A stretch of DNA of 64,000 nucleotides from Halorubrum rubrum (GTDB lineage: Archaea; Halobacteriota; Halobacteria; Halobacteriales; Haloferacaceae): assembly GCF_024494685.1 (NCBI RefSeq), contig NZ_JANHDM010000003.1, positions 124,001 through 188,000 on the forward strand. Reading direction: 5' to 3'. The notes beneath the pieces were generated by a model, which worked only from the letters and a program-made list of their open reading frames with translations, was not told where the DNA came from and searched no databases. The position numbers were made by a program, and so were the translations under genes. This document shows, one piece after another, positions 7,981 through 17,074 of the stretch (positions within the stretch are counted from its first letter, which is position 1; every line of letters begins with the position of its first letter).

Positions 7981-8874
7981 TCACCCGTCGAGCGACTCCC
8001 GCACCGCGTCCGCGACGCGCGAGAGCGGCGGACCGCTCAGCGGGGCGGCGGCGACGACCCGCTCGCGCGGGCGGCCGACCGGCCGAGCGACCCGCTCGGT
8101 CTCGACGAGGCCGGCGTCGATCAGTCGGCGCTTGATCCGGGTGAACGTCGAGGGACTTCCCAGTCCGGCGTCCTCGCAGGCGCGCCTGAGAGTGCGGTCG
8201 TGGGCTCCGTGGCGCGCGCCGACGACGTACGCGCGGAGCCGCGGACCGACCGGATCGCTCGCGGGGAGGGGGGGACCCGGATCGAGCAGGCGGACGACGT
8301 CGACGGCGACCGCCTCCCCGAACCGGTCCTCGAAGGCGGCGTACACGCGACGCCGGCTCGGCGTGCGGACCCGGTAGGGGTCCGCGTTCGCGACGGTCCC
8401 CTCGTACCGGTCCCGGAGCGTCGGGTCGTCGCCGACGCGACGCCACCGCGCGTCCTCCTCGCCGGCGACGCCCACGAGGACGCAGCCGGTCTCGTCGCCG
8501 GCGAGGAGGGCGTTCGGCTGGGGCTCCGCGAGCGTCAGGAGGTCGAACGCGTCCGCGTCGGCGAGCGCCGCGAGGCGGCTCGCGGCGCGGAACCCGCCCG
8601 CGATCGACCCGAACGCGGCGGGGGTGGCGAGGACGGAGATCCGCGGGAGTTCCGGCGGCGTCGTGGACGCCCCCGACTCGCCGCCGCTCGACTCGTCGCC
8701 GTCGAGGGCTCGAAGCGCGGCGACGTCGGGATCGACGAGATCCGGCGCGGCCTCGCGGTACGCCTCGACGACCGCGGAGAGGAGCGGCGGCTCCGGGTCG
8801 ACGAGCAGCGGGTCCGCGAACGACTCGAGCGACAGCGACCCCCCCGCGATCGGGATCGCCGGTTCGGGAGGCAT
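7981..8874 (-). CDS. Haloarchaeal wHTH transcriptional regulator (TbsP/DUF5821-like, tentative)
   Basis: 297 residues. The N-terminal 200 form an alpha/beta region (ISVLATPAAF, DAFDLLTLAEPQPNALLAGDETGCVLVGV) that may be a sensing domain. The last 95 look like a winged helix: DRTLRRACEDAGL, SPSTFTRIKRRLIDAGLVETERV. This layout and length resemble the haloarchaeal DUF5821/TbsP family, a regulator of glycolytic genes in Haloferax, but that match rests on memory of the architecture and is not checked. It would act as a DNA-binding protein. The decayed halocyanin directly upstream is probably incidental. Confidence 0.68.
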   Translation of the reverse strand: MPPEPAIPIAGGSLSLESFADPLLVDPEPPLLSAVVEAYREAAPDLVDPDVAALRALDGDESSGGESGASTTPPELPRISVLATPAAFGSIAGGFRAASRLAALADADAFDLLTLAEPQPNALLAGDETGCVLVGVAGEEDARWRRVGDDPTLRDRYEGTVANADPYRVRTPSRRRVYAAFEDRFGEAVAVDVVRLLDPGPPLPASDPVGPRLRAYVVGARHGAHDRTLRRACEDAGLGSPSTFTRIKRRLIDAGLVETERVARPVGRPRERVVAAAPLSGPPLSRVADAVRESLDG

Positions 8875-8889
8875 GGCTCACGGTTCGCG

Positions 8890-9130
8890 GCGGTCGAAGT
8901 AAACGCGACGGTGGCCCCGACCGGCGTGCCGGCGAAGCGGGAGTCGAGACGACCCCGCTACTCCTGGACGGTACCCCTTCGTTTCGACCGTCTCGCTCTC
9001 GAACGCGCCGTCGGCGCGTGAGACGTCGTGGTCGCCGCCCCCGCCGGTCCACGCCCGGACCACCGTCGTGCCGGGCGCGACCGCCACCGCGGCCGGGCCG
9101 AACGACGACCGCTTCGGGAGGGGGTTCGCG
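8890..9130 (-). pseudogene. Decayed halocyanin domain
   Basis: On the minus strand one frame reads VAVAPGTTVVRAWTGGGG then DHDVSRADG, matching the halocyanin core (IRIDAGTTVVWEWTGEGG then AHNV) of the gene at 4432-4947. The frame then shifts; the +1 frame continues as GTPVGATVAFTS, like the halocyanin C-terminus. There is no signal peptide, the first ligand histidine is preserved only as HDV, and the Cys/Met ligands are not found. This is best read as a frameshifted, truncated relic filling most of the 379 bp between the regulator and the histidine kinase. Confidence 0.6.
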
Positions 9131-9253
9131 GGCGAGGAGGTCCGGTCGGTCGCGACGGAGCACGACGTCGAGCGACGATGCGGCCGCTCCGCCACCGCCG
9201 ACGGCGGTCCCGGATCGGCACGTAAAAACTCCGGGACGACGTGCGATCGAACG

Positions 9254-10003
9254 ATGGACGACGATACCGGCGGAAACGCCGCCGCCGAGGAGCGGCTCAA
9301 ACGACAGCGGGACGACCTCAGACTGTTGAACCAGGTGATGCGTCACGACATCCGCAACGACCTCCAGCTGATCGGGGCGTACGCGGAACTGCTCGAAGAG
9401 CACGTCGACGAGGGCGGAGAGGAGCACCTCGAGATCATCCGGGAGAACACCCAGAGCGCGGTCGACCTGACCACGACGGTTCGGGACCTCGCGCAGGTCA
9501 TGCTCCGGGACGACGCGGAGACGCGGCGCGTTCCCCTCGACCGGATCCTCACTCAACAGCTCGAGGAGGTTCGATCGGCGTACTCGACGGCGGTGTTCAC
9601 CGTCGAGGGATCGTTGCCGGACGTGGGAGTCCTCGCCGACGAGATGCTGAGCTCCGTCTTCCGGAACCTCCTGCGGAACGCGGTCCAACACAACGACGAG
9701 ACGCCGCCGAAGGTGGCGGTCTCTGCCACCGTCGTCTGCGAGGAAAACGGCGACGGCGGCGGAAACGACGACGGCGCCCGCGACGTCGTCGAGGTGCGTA
9801 TCGCCGACAACGGGCCGGGGGTCCCGGAGGACCAGCGCGAGGAGATATTCGGGAAAGGCGAGAAGGGTCTCGACAGCCCCGGTGCGGGGATCGGACTGTA
9901 CCTCGTCCGGTCGCTCGTCGAGACCTACGGCGGGGCGGTCCGGGTCGAGGACAACGAGCCGAAGGGGTCGGTCTTCGTCGTCGACCTCCGGCCGGCGGCG
10001 TGA
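9254..10003 (+). CDS. Soluble sensor histidine kinase (minimal)
   Basis: 249 residues from ATG 9254. The upstream open frame overlaps the halocyanin relic and lacks protein-like sequence. The H-box VMRHDIRNDLQLI has the phospho-acceptor H31, the N-box FRNLLRNAVQHND has N142, and the G boxes DNGPGV (185-190) and GAGIGLYLV (210-218) are intact. There are no PAS, GAF or membrane segments, so it is a bare HisKA+HATPase_c protein. It must take its signal from another protein and pass phosphate to an unlinked response regulator, since none is adjacent. Confidence 0.9.
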   Translation: MDDDTGGNAAAEERLKRQRDDLRLLNQVMRHDIRNDLQLIGAYAELLEEHVDEGGEEHLEIIRENTQSAVDLTTTVRDLAQVMLRDDAETRRVPLDRILTQQLEEVRSAYSTAVFTVEGSLPDVGVLADEMLSSVFRNLLRNAVQHNDETPPKVAVSATVVCEENGDGGGNDDGARDVVEVRIADNGPGVPEDQREEIFGKGEKGLDSPGAGIGLYLVRSLVETYGGAVRVEDNEPKGSVFVVDLRPAA

Positions 10004-10007
10004 ACGG

Positions 10008-10433
10008 TCACTCCCCGTCGAACTCCATCGCGACGGAGTTGATACAGAAGCGCTTGCCGGTCGGTTCCGGCCCGTCGTCGAAGACGTGCCCGAGGTGCGA
10101 GTCGCAGGACGCACACCGGACCTCGGTGCGGCGCATCCCGTGGCTGGTGTCGATCGTCGTCGTCACCGAGTCCTCCTCGGCGGCGTAGAAGGCGGGCCAG
10201 CCGCAGCCCGACTCGTACTTCGTCTCGGCGTCGAAGAGGACCTCGCCACAGGCCGCACAGCGATACTCGCCGTCCTCGGGAAGGTGGTCGACGTACTCGC
10301 CCGAGAAGCGCGCCTCGGTGCCGCTCTCGCGGAGCACGCGATACTCCTCCTCGGAGAGCCGCTCGCGCCACTCCTCGTCGGTCAGCTCCGTGGAGTCCTT
10401 CTCGCCGGTCGAGGCCGCGTCGGTGTCGCTCAT
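10008..10433 (-). CDS. msrB: Peptide methionine (R)-S-oxide reductase
   Basis: 141 residues. It reduces methionine-R-sulfoxide in oxidised proteins in the cytoplasm. The structural zinc cysteines are C59/C62 (YRCAACGE) and C107/C110 (VRCASCDS), and the catalytic cysteine is C130 in GKRFCINS, with GCGWPAF (76-82) and HLGHVF (113-118) as expected. The N-terminus has a short Asp/Glu-rich extension typical of halophiles. It converges on the histidine kinase gene with only 4 bp between stop codons. Confidence 0.95.
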   Translation of the reverse strand: MSDTDAASTGEKDSTELTDEEWRERLSEEEYRVLRESGTEARFSGEYVDHLPEDGEYRCAACGEVLFDAETKYESGCGWPAFYAAEEDSVTTTIDTSHGMRRTEVRCASCDSHLGHVFDDGPEPTGKRFCINSVAMEFDGE

Positions 10434-10632
10434 GGGTACCGGTACGGTCCGCGTCGGTAAGGCTGTTTCCCGCGGCCGTCGACGGGAGCGTCGGCGACTC
10501 GAGGATGCGTTTCCATCGAGACGGCGACTGTGGATCTCGAAGCGTGGCAGGATCGCCGATCCCCGACCGTGGACACCTCGCCGCCTCCGCGACCCGAGGG
10601 ATTCAAGATACTGCCGAACGCCTTCTCCGACG

Positions 10633-11574
10633 ATGCGTCAGGACCACCTCATCACCGCGACCCAACTCTCGCGGGATGACATCGAGGCGGTGCTCGATCG
10701 GGCCCGCGAGGTCGCCGCCGACCCCGAAGCGTACGCGGGCCGACACGCGGGGACGATGCTCGCGCTCTGTTTCTTCGAGCCGAGCACGCGCACGCGGATG
10801 AGCTTCGACGCCGCCGCCCAACGGCTCGGGATCGACACGATCGACATGGGCGACGTGGACTCTTCGTCGGTCTCGAAGGGCGAGTCGCTCGCCGACACCG
10901 TCCGCGTCATCGAAGGGTACGCCGACTCGATCGTGTTGCGCCATCCCAGCGAGGGCGCGGCGACGCTCGCCGCGGAGTTCGTCGACGTCCCCGTGATCAA
11001 CGCCGGCGACGGGGCCGGCCAACACCCCTCCCAGACCCTGCTCGACCTCCACACGATCCGGGAGAACCACGGCCTCGACGACCTCACCGTCGGGATCATG
11101 GGCGACCTGAAGTACGGCCGGACGGTCCACTCGCTCGCGACCGCGCTGACCAACTTCGACGCCCGCCAGCACTTCGTCAGCCCGGAGTCGCTGCGGCTGC
11201 CCCGGTCGGTCCGGTTCGACCTCCACGAGACGGGCGCGCAGGTGCGCGAACACGACGACCTCGAGGCCGTCCTCCCCGAGCTCGACGTGCTGTACGTCAC
11301 CCGCATCCAGAAGGAGCGGTTCCCCGACGAGAACGAGTACCACCGCGTCGCCGGCGAGTACCGGATCGACGCCGACACGCTCGAGGCCGCCCCCGACGAC
11401 CTCACCGTGATGCACCCGCTGCCCCGCGTCGACGAGATCGCCCCCGACGTCGACGACACCGACCACGCCCGCTACTTCGAACAGGCGCACAACGGGATCC
11501 CCGTCCGGATGGCGCTTCTCGATACCGTACTGGAGAACGCCGAGGCGGACGAGGGTGTGGAGGTGGACCGATGA
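10633..11574 (+). CDS. pyrB: Aspartate carbamoyltransferase catalytic subunit
   Basis: 313 residues from ATG 10633. It joins carbamoyl phosphate and aspartate in the second step of pyrimidine synthesis. The carbamoyl-phosphate loop [12 protein letters not shown] contains STRTR at 51-55. HPSEGAA (about 98-104), [11 protein letters not shown] (about 132-142) and [10 protein letters not shown] near residue 260 are the other family signatures. The length matches the usual 300-310. The stop codon overlaps the pyrI start as ATGA, so the two subunits should be translationally coupled. Confidence 0.97.
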   Translation: MRQDHLITATQLSRDDIEAVLDRAREVAADPEAYAGRHAGTMLALCFFEPSTRTRMSFDAAAQRLGIDTIDMGDVDSSSVSKGESLADTVRVIEGYADSIVLRHPSEGAATLAAEFVDVPVINAGDGAGQHPSQTLLDLHTIRENHGLDDLTVGIMGDLKYGRTVHSLATALTNFDARQHFVSPESLRLPRSVRFDLHETGAQVREHDDLEAVLPELDVLYVTRIQKERFPDENEYHRVAGEYRIDADTLEAAPDDLTVMHPLPRVDEIAPDVDDTDHARYFEQAHNGIPVRMALLDTVLENAEADEGVEVDR

Positions 11575-12029
11575 GCGACCACGAACTGCGCGTCTCGAAG
11601 ATCCGCGACGGCACCGTGATCGACCACGTCGAGGGCGGCCAGGCGCTCAACGTGCTCGCGATCCTCGGCATCGACGGCTCCGAGGGGCTCGGCGTCTCCG
11701 TCGGGATGAACGTCCCCTCCGACCGGCTCGGTCGGAAGGACCTCGTCAAGGTCGAAGGACGGGAACTCTCCCAGTCGGAGGTCGACGTCCTCTCGCTCAT
11801 CGCGCCGGAGGCGACGATCAACATCATCCGCGAGTTCGAGGTGGTCGAGAAGAACCGCGTGACCCGGCCCGACCGCGTCGCGGGCGTGCTCTCGTGTCCG
11901 AACCGGAACTGTATCACCAACGCCGACGAGCCGGTCGAGACCCGGTTCGAGGTCGTCGCCGACGGCGTCCGCTGTGACTACTGTTCGACGGTCCTGCGGT
12001 CGGACATCGCCGACCACATCGACGTCTAG
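11571..12029 (+). CDS. pyrI: Aspartate carbamoyltransferase regulatory subunit
   Basis: 152 residues, overlapping pyrB by 4 bp (ATGA). It binds nucleotide effectors and holds the catalytic trimers together in the ATCase complex. An N-terminal allosteric domain ([20 protein letters not shown]) leads to a C-terminal zinc domain with C109, C114, C135 and C138 in SCPNRNC and CDYCST, as in E. coli PyrI. All four zinc cysteines are present, so a dodecameric holoenzyme is expected. Confidence 0.96.
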   Translation: MSDHELRVSKIRDGTVIDHVEGGQALNVLAILGIDGSEGLGVSVGMNVPSDRLGRKDLVKVEGRELSQSEVDVLSLIAPEATINIIREFEVVEKNRVTRPDRVAGVLSCPNRNCITNADEPVETRFEVVADGVRCDYCSTVLRSDIADHIDV

Positions 12030-12142
12030 CTCACGGCCCTCGCACTCGTCGGCTCTCCTCGCCCCGTCGCGCTCGTCGGGTCTCCCCATCCGACCGGCCG
12101 AACGTCGGTAGTTTTTAGCGGCCGCCGGTCGACGGTACGCAC

Positions 12143-12238
12143 ATGGGAACGAAAGCGAAACTCGTCGTCGTACTGTCGCTCGTGGTCCTCGCGTACGTCC
12201 TCCTGTCCGGCGATAAACAGCCGGTCGAAGTGGAGTAA
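12143..12238 (+). CDS. 31-residue single-helix membrane peptide
   Basis: ATG 12143 opens a 31-codon frame ending TAA. The peptide has a short basic start (MGTKAK), one strongly hydrophobic helix (LVVVLSLVVLAYVLL) and the polar tail SGDKQPVEVE. A box A, gtttttagc, is centred about 27 bp upstream, the spacing of a leaderless haloarchaeal gene. Third positions are G/C-biased. It is probably a small membrane-anchored regulator or complex subunit; no function is known to me. Confidence 0.72.
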   Translation: MGTKAKLVVVLSLVVLAYVLLSGDKQPVEVE

Positions 12239-12346
12239 AGGACCCGCGGAGGCGTCGATGCGGCCTCCAGGGAGGTATCGCCGCGAACGCGCGACCGCTC
12301 GGGCGCAAGCCCGCCGTTTTTACCTGTCACCCGCGTAGCGACTCGT

Positions 12347-13207
12347 ATGTACGGGGTCGTCACGCGGAACGCCGACGAGGTCGACATGGATCCGTTCGAT
12401 CTCGGGTTCTACGAGGTCAAGGACGTCACCGGACGGGCGGCCGCGCCCCTCCCGAACGCCGTCAACATGGTGTCGTGTTTCGGGGACAACGCGGCCGCGG
12501 GCGAGAACCCGGAGCTGGTCCCGGTCGACGACCGCGGCGAGCCCGCGACCCGCGACCGCGAGTACTTCGACTGGGCGTACGTCTGTCCGACCCACCCGGA
12601 GTACCGCGAGGGACTGCTCGAGATAATCGAGGACTGCGCCGACGAGAGCGACGACGTGCGCCTCGACGACGTGGGGTTCCCGCGGGAGGGGTTCTGCCGG
12701 TGTGACCGCTGTGAGCGGCTGTTCGCCGAGAGCGACCGCGAGGAGTGGGTCGACTGGCGCGCCGACGTCATCACGGCGTTCGTCGCGGACGCGGCAGAGC
12801 GGGTCCCCGGCCGGACGCTGCTCACCCTCTATCCCGACCCGTATCCCGGTCACCTCCGCACGCGCTCCGGGCTCGAACTCGACGCCCTGACGGCACACGT
12901 CGACGAGTTCGTCGTCCCGCTGTACGACACCGAGTACGCGACCACCTACTGGCTGGAGTCGATCCTTCGCGGCTTCCGGTCGCGGCTCGGCGGCGACTAC
13001 GACGTCCACGGCGCGCCGCCGGAGACCCCCGTCTCGGCCGAGCTCTACGCCGTCGACGTCGGCGTCGACGAGTTGATCCACGCCGCGGAGGTCGCGGAGA
13101 CGTACGCGAAGGACGTGTTCTTCGGCTACGACGCCAACAACGCGGCCGCGGCGCTCCGTCGGAAGGACGCCGACGGCCGCGAGGGGAAGGTTCACCGGCC
13201 GGACTGA
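12347..13207 (+). CDS. Uncharacterised protein, possibly a glycoside-hydrolase-like TIM barrel
   Basis: 286 residues, soluble. The stretch FDWAYVCPTHPEYREGLLEIIEDC, then DVRLDDVGFPREGFCRCDRCE (about residues 105-125), resembles barrel proteins related to glycosyl hydrolases, in which an Asp-rich strand is followed by a CxCxxC element. WRADVITAFVADAAERV and LYPDPYPGHLRTRSGLEL also fit alternating helices and strands. This is an inference and the substrate is unknown. Its TGA stop (13205-13207) is the first codon of a tgacatcctcccc sequence that resembles an IS605-type end, so the C-terminus may have been reshaped by insertion. Confidence 0.72.
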   Translation: MYGVVTRNADEVDMDPFDLGFYEVKDVTGRAAAPLPNAVNMVSCFGDNAAAGENPELVPVDDRGEPATRDREYFDWAYVCPTHPEYREGLLEIIEDCADESDDVRLDDVGFPREGFCRCDRCERLFAESDREEWVDWRADVITAFVADAAERVPGRTLLTLYPDPYPGHLRTRSGLELDALTAHVDEFVVPLYDTEYATTYWLESILRGFRSRLGGDYDVHGAPPETPVSAELYAVDVGVDELIHAAEVAETYAKDVFFGYDANNAAAALRRKDADGREGKVHRPD

Positions 13208-13217
13208 CATCCTCCCC
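13205..13217 (+). mobile_element. IS200/IS605-type end remnant (partial)
   Basis: The 13 bases tgacatcctcccc are identical to the start of the two 38-bp end repeats at 47035 and 47828. The following cgttagc recalls their ttttagcc but the hairpin between is missing. It reads as an internally deleted insertion-element end whose first three bases now serve as the stop codon of the preceding gene. Confidence 0.45.
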
Positions 13218-13321
13218 CGTTAGCGCGAGGCGTTCCCCTCGATCTTCTAAGGATGGTCGGGAGAGCTCCCCTCGCCTCGCGGGTGACTCGGATTTATGCC
13301 TCCTCGCCGGCATCACCCGAC

Positions 13322-14170
13322 ATGACCGACCTCCCGACGGTGATCGGGATCGCCGCGGTGACCGGACTCGTGACCGGACTCGGCGCGCTCCCGGTGTTCG
13401 TCCGCGCCCGCGTGAGCCACCGGACGTACGACGCCGCCCTCGGCCTCGCCGCCGGGCTGATGGTCGCCGCCAGCGTCTTCGGGCTGATCCTCCCCGGCAC
13501 CGAGGAGGGAAGCCTCACGGCGGTGCTCTTCGGGCTCCTCGTCGGCGGGTTCGGGCTCCTCGTCGGCAACCGACTCATCCCGCACCTCCACGCCCGCTAC
13601 CGGGGCTGGCGCGCGGAGGGCGGGGCGACCCGCGCGGACGTCGCGGGGATGGCGGGTACCGGAGGGGCCGCCGAGGACGGGCCCCGTGAGAACGGCGACT
13701 CGACCGCGACCATCGACGCCACGCTCCGCCGGGCGCTGCTCGTCGGCGGGGCGATCACCCTCCACAACGCGCCCGAGGGACTCGCGATCGGCGTCGCGTT
13801 CGCCTCCGGACTCGAGGAGGTCGCGCTCGTGTTGGCGATCGTGATCGGTCTCCAGAACGTCCCGGACGGGTTCGCGTTCGCGATCCCGATGGCCGAGACG
13901 GGGATGAGCAACCTCCGAGTGTTGGCGTACACGGCGCTCTCGGGGACGGTCCCGCAGGTGATCGCCGCGACGATCGGCTTCTCGCTCGTCTCCCTGTCGA
14001 CCGGGCTCTTTCCCGCCGCTGCCGGGTTCGCCGCGGGCGCGATGCTCGCGGTCGTCTTCCGCGAACTCGTTCCCTCCTCGCACGGCCACGGGTACGCCGA
14101 CGCCGCGACCGCCGCCTTCCTCGGCGGGTTCGTCCTGCTGGTCGTGGTCGACGCCGTCGTGACGGTGTGA
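13322..14170 (+). CDS. ZIP-family divalent metal transporter
   Basis: 282 residues from ATG 13322. About seven to eight hydrophobic helices are split by a variable, glycine-rich cytoplasmic loop (residues 95-130). Metal-site motifs are HNAPEG in helix 4 (H148, N149, E152) and QNVPDG in helix 5 (Q178, N179, D182), the pattern of GufA-like ZIP proteins. It should import zinc or a similar ion across the cell membrane. It lies alone between the barrel-like gene and the convergent PAS histidine kinase. No metal-responsive regulator is adjacent. Confidence 0.92.
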   Translation: MTDLPTVIGIAAVTGLVTGLGALPVFVRARVSHRTYDAALGLAAGLMVAASVFGLILPGTEEGSLTAVLFGLLVGGFGLLVGNRLIPHLHARYRGWRAEGGATRADVAGMAGTGGAAEDGPRENGDSTATIDATLRRALLVGGAITLHNAPEGLAIGVAFASGLEEVALVLAIVIGLQNVPDGFAFAIPMAETGMSNLRVLAYTALSGTVPQVIAATIGFSLVSLSTGLFPAAAGFAAGAMLAVVFRELVPSSHGHGYADAATAAFLGGFVLLVVVDAVVTV

Positions 14171-14182
14171 GCGAGCGACCCC

Positions 14183-15694
14183 TCAGTCGCGATCGACGCC
14201 GGTGAACTCGAAGCGGGCGCCGCCCGCCTCGCCTTCCGTCACGGAGACCGTCCACCCGTGCGCCTCGACGATCCGCTCGACGATCGCGAGCCCGAAGCCG
14301 GTCCCGTCCTCGGCCGTCGTGTGACCGGACTCGAAGGCGTCGTCGCGCTCGTCGTCCGGGATGCCCGGACCGTCGTCCTCGACGTAGAACCCGTCCGGGA
14401 GGTCGTCGACTGTCACGGTCGCGTTCACCCCGCCGTGTTCCACGCTGTTTCGGAACAGGTTGCCGAACAGTTGCCGAAGGCGAGCCGGGTCGGCGCGCAC
14501 CGTGCCCGACGCCTCGTTTCGAAGCGTCACGCTCCGTGTGGCGACCGTTTTCCAGCAGTCGGACACGAACGCGTCGAGGTCAACCGACTCCGTCTCGTCG
14601 ATGACCTGTCCCCGTTTCGCGAGCGAGAGGACGTTCGTGATCAGGTCTTCCATCCGCGTGTGAGCGTTCGCAACCGCCTCCACGTGCGGATCGTCGTCAC
14701 TCTCCGGTTCGATCATCTCCAGGTGGCCGATGGCAGTGTTCAGAGGGTTCCGGAGGTCGTGGCTCACGACCTCCGCGAACCCCTCGAGGTGGCGGTTCGT
14801 TCGGCGAAGCTGCTCTTCCGCTCGCTTGCGGTCGGTGATATCGAGGTACGCACCGAGCGCCTCGTCTCGGTCGTCGCTGGCGAGGTGAGTCGCGACGAGC
14901 AGGAAGGTGCGACACTCGCCGCTCGCGGTTCGTCGGACGACCTCTCGGTGGACTCGCTCACCCTCCCGGATCCGCTCGTTGATCTCGTTTGCGATATCCG
15001 TACCGTCCTCGTCGACGATGTACTCGTCGAGCGACGAGCCGGCTAGCAGTTGCTCGTCGAAGCCGAACTGCTCTCTGAACGCGCTGTTCGTCTGCTCGAC
15101 CAGCGGTTCTCCGTCGCTGAACTCGGACAACACGATCGGCACCGGCACCGCGTCGAGAAGCCGTTCGAAGCGGTCGCGCTCCTTTTCCGCGCGCTCCCAG
15201 GACGCGCGCAGTTCAGTGATGTCCTCGTTGATCGCGACGAACCGAACGATCGTTCCCTCGGAGTTCGTGACGGATGAGATCGTCTGTTTCACGACGTAGC
15301 GTTCGCCGTTCCGCCGTTCGTTGATTATCTCTCCGTTCCAGACCTCGCCGGAGAGGATCGTATCCCAGAGCCGCTCGTAGAACTGCTGGTCGTGTACGCC
15401 CGACTGGAGGAGGCTCGCGTTGCTCCCGACGGCCTCGTCGGCGCTGTACCCGGTCTGTTCTTCGAACGAGGCGTTTACGTACTGGATCGTGCCGCTGGTG
15501 TCCGTCCAGTATATCGAGTGTCCCGCGCTGCGCACGACCTCTCGGAACGTTCGAAGCTCCACCGCCGTCGGCTCGTTTCCGGGACCGCTCGATTCGTTCC
15601 GTTCGACGGAATCGCACTCGCTCCGGACCGCGCCGTTCTCGCCGGGAGAGGCACCGTCGCCGGCGGAGTCGCCGCCTGGGTGCGGGGGATCCAT
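14183..15694 (-). CDS. PAS-domain sensor histidine kinase
   Basis: 503 residues from ATG 15694; a start 15 codons upstream is possible, but a TATA-like stretch 30-40 bp before 15694 favours this one. Two PAS domains are visible (about 43-160 with SIYWTDTSGTIQYVNASFEEQTGYS, and 175-295 ending LGAYLDITDRKRAEE). They are followed by a HisKA domain with H312 in VVSHDLRNPLNTAIGH and a HATPase domain with FGNLFRNSVEH, DDGPGIP and GTGFGLAIV. No membrane helices are present, so it senses an internal signal. No response regulator is adjacent. Confidence 0.93.
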   Translation of the reverse strand: MDPPHPGGDSAGDGASPGENGAVRSECDSVERNESSGPGNEPTAVELRTFREVVRSAGHSIYWTDTSGTIQYVNASFEEQTGYSADEAVGSNASLLQSGVHDQQFYERLWDTILSGEVWNGEIINERRNGERYVVKQTISSVTNSEGTIVRFVAINEDITELRASWERAEKERDRFERLLDAVPVPIVLSEFSDGEPLVEQTNSAFREQFGFDEQLLAGSSLDEYIVDEDGTDIANEINERIREGERVHREVVRRTASGECRTFLLVATHLASDDRDEALGAYLDITDRKRAEEQLRRTNRHLEGFAEVVSHDLRNPLNTAIGHLEMIEPESDDDPHVEAVANAHTRMEDLITNVLSLAKRGQVIDETESVDLDAFVSDCWKTVATRSVTLRNEASGTVRADPARLRQLFGNLFRNSVEHGGVNATVTVDDLPDGFYVEDDGPGIPDDERDDAFESGHTTAEDGTGFGLAIVERIVEAHGWTVSVTEGEAGGARFEFTGVDRD

Positions 15695-15775
15695 CGTATT
15701 GGTGCGCCGTTTCGGCCGGAGATCTATACAACCATTCATTTCCGCGAGGGGACGTTTCCCCGTCCGCCGGTCGAG

Positions 15776-16963
15776 CTACTCGTTCCGCGGGCTGCTCGGG
15801 TGGTACTCGGTGTGGTACTGGCCGGGGTTCGCGTCGACGCGGTCGGGATTGATCCGGCCGGCGAGAAGCATGAAGTCGAGGACGGTACAGTAGAGCATCG
15901 CCTCGACGACGGGGACGGCCCGCGGCGGGAGCACGGGGTCGTGTCGGCCGACGACCTGGATCTCCTTCTCCTCGCCCGTCTCCCAGTCCGCGGTGTGCTG
16001 TTTCTTCGGGATCGAGGTGGGCGCGTGCCATGTCGCCTCGCCGTAGATCGGCTCGCCCGTGGTGATCCCGCCCTGGAGCCCGCCGTGGTCGTTGCCGACG
16101 GGCACCGGGTCGCCCTCCTCGCTTTCGACGTGCGCGAACGACTCGCCGTCGTCGAACGTCCAGTCCTCGTTGCGGTCGCTGCCGGAGACGCCGACCGCGT
16201 CCTTTCCGAGGCCGAACTCGACCGCGGTCGTCGCCGGGATGGAGAACATCGCCCGTCCGAGCCGGCTCGGGAAGCCGTCGAACCGCGGCGCGCCGAGCCC
16301 GCGCGGGACGCCCCGGCACTCGAAGTAGATCGAGCCGCCGATGGAGTCGCCGCGTTCCTGATACTCCCCGATCAGCTCCTGCATCTCGGCGGCGGCCTCG
16401 GGGTCGGCACAGCGCACGTCGTTCTCCTCGCTGTTCTCGAGGAGCTGCTGGAAGCTCACCTCGTCCGCCTCGACCTCGCCGATGCGGTTGACGTGGGCTT
16501 TGATCTGAACGTCGTACTCGGACGCGTCGAGGACCTGTTCGGCGACCGCGCCGGCGGCGACCCAGTTCACCGTCTCGCGCGCGGAGGAGCGGCCGCCCCC
16601 GCCCCAGTTGCGCGTGCCGAACTTCGCGGAGTAGGTGTAATCGCCGTGGGAGGGGCGCGGTGCGGTGACGTACGGTTCGTACTTGCCCGATCGCGCGTCC
16701 TTGTTCTGGATGGTCATCCCGATCGGGGTGCCGGTGGTGTAGCCGTCCTGGACGCCGGAGTTGACGACGACCTCGTCGGGCTCCCCGCGCGAGGTGGTGA
16801 TCATCGACTGGCCCGGCTTTCGCCGGTCGAGCTGCGCCTGGATCGCGTCCTCGTCGAGATCGACGCCCGCGGGCACGCCCGAGACGGTCACACCCATCGC
16901 GTCGCCGTGGCTCTCGCCGTAGGTGGTCACCTGAAAGAGGCGACCGAACCGGTTCCCGTTCAT
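15776..16963 (-). CDS. aroC: Chorismate synthase
   Basis: 395 residues from MNGNRFG (ATG 16963); the frame extends 16 codons upstream but the family begins here. It makes chorismate from 5-enolpyruvylshikimate 3-phosphate with reduced FMN, the last shared step for aromatic amino acids and menaquinone. Signatures are TTYGESHG (14-21), the FGTRNWGGGGRSSARET segment and DHGGLQGGITTGEPI. The C-terminus LLAGRINPDRVD is also typical. In this window its product would feed isochorismate synthase (32692-34104). No other shikimate genes are adjacent. Confidence 0.97.
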   Translation of the reverse strand: MNGNRFGRLFQVTTYGESHGDAMGVTVSGVPAGVDLDEDAIQAQLDRRKPGQSMITTSRGEPDEVVVNSGVQDGYTTGTPIGMTIQNKDARSGKYEPYVTAPRPSHGDYTYSAKFGTRNWGGGGRSSARETVNWVAAGAVAEQVLDASEYDVQIKAHVNRIGEVEADEVSFQQLLENSEENDVRCADPEAAAEMQELIGEYQERGDSIGGSIYFECRGVPRGLGAPRFDGFPSRLGRAMFSIPATTAVEFGLGKDAVGVSGSDRNEDWTFDDGESFAHVESEEGDPVPVGNDHGGLQGGITTGEPIYGEATWHAPTSIPKKQHTADWETGEEKEIQVVGRHDPVLPPRAVPVVEAMLYCTVLDFMLLAGRINPDRVDANPGQYHTEYHPSSPRNE

Positions 16964-17074
16964 ACTCGTCCGTGAACGCGAGGGCATATAGGGGTTGCAA
17001 TCCGCGAACACGCTCGCGCCGGTCGTCCCCGACGAACCAATGCCGGTTTATCGGGCGACTCCGTGGGTCGTATC

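Noticed and set aside
7826-10114. 762-codon minus frame through the regulator, relic and histidine kinase region
   Set aside because: It is inconsistent with the well-supported plus-strand histidine kinase and the wHTH gene, and shows no motifs of its own.
15213-17000. 595-codon minus frame across the histidine kinase and aroC
   Set aside because: It overlaps chorismate synthase and a PAS kinase in other frames and is Arg-rich without recognisable domains, so it is a compositional artefact.
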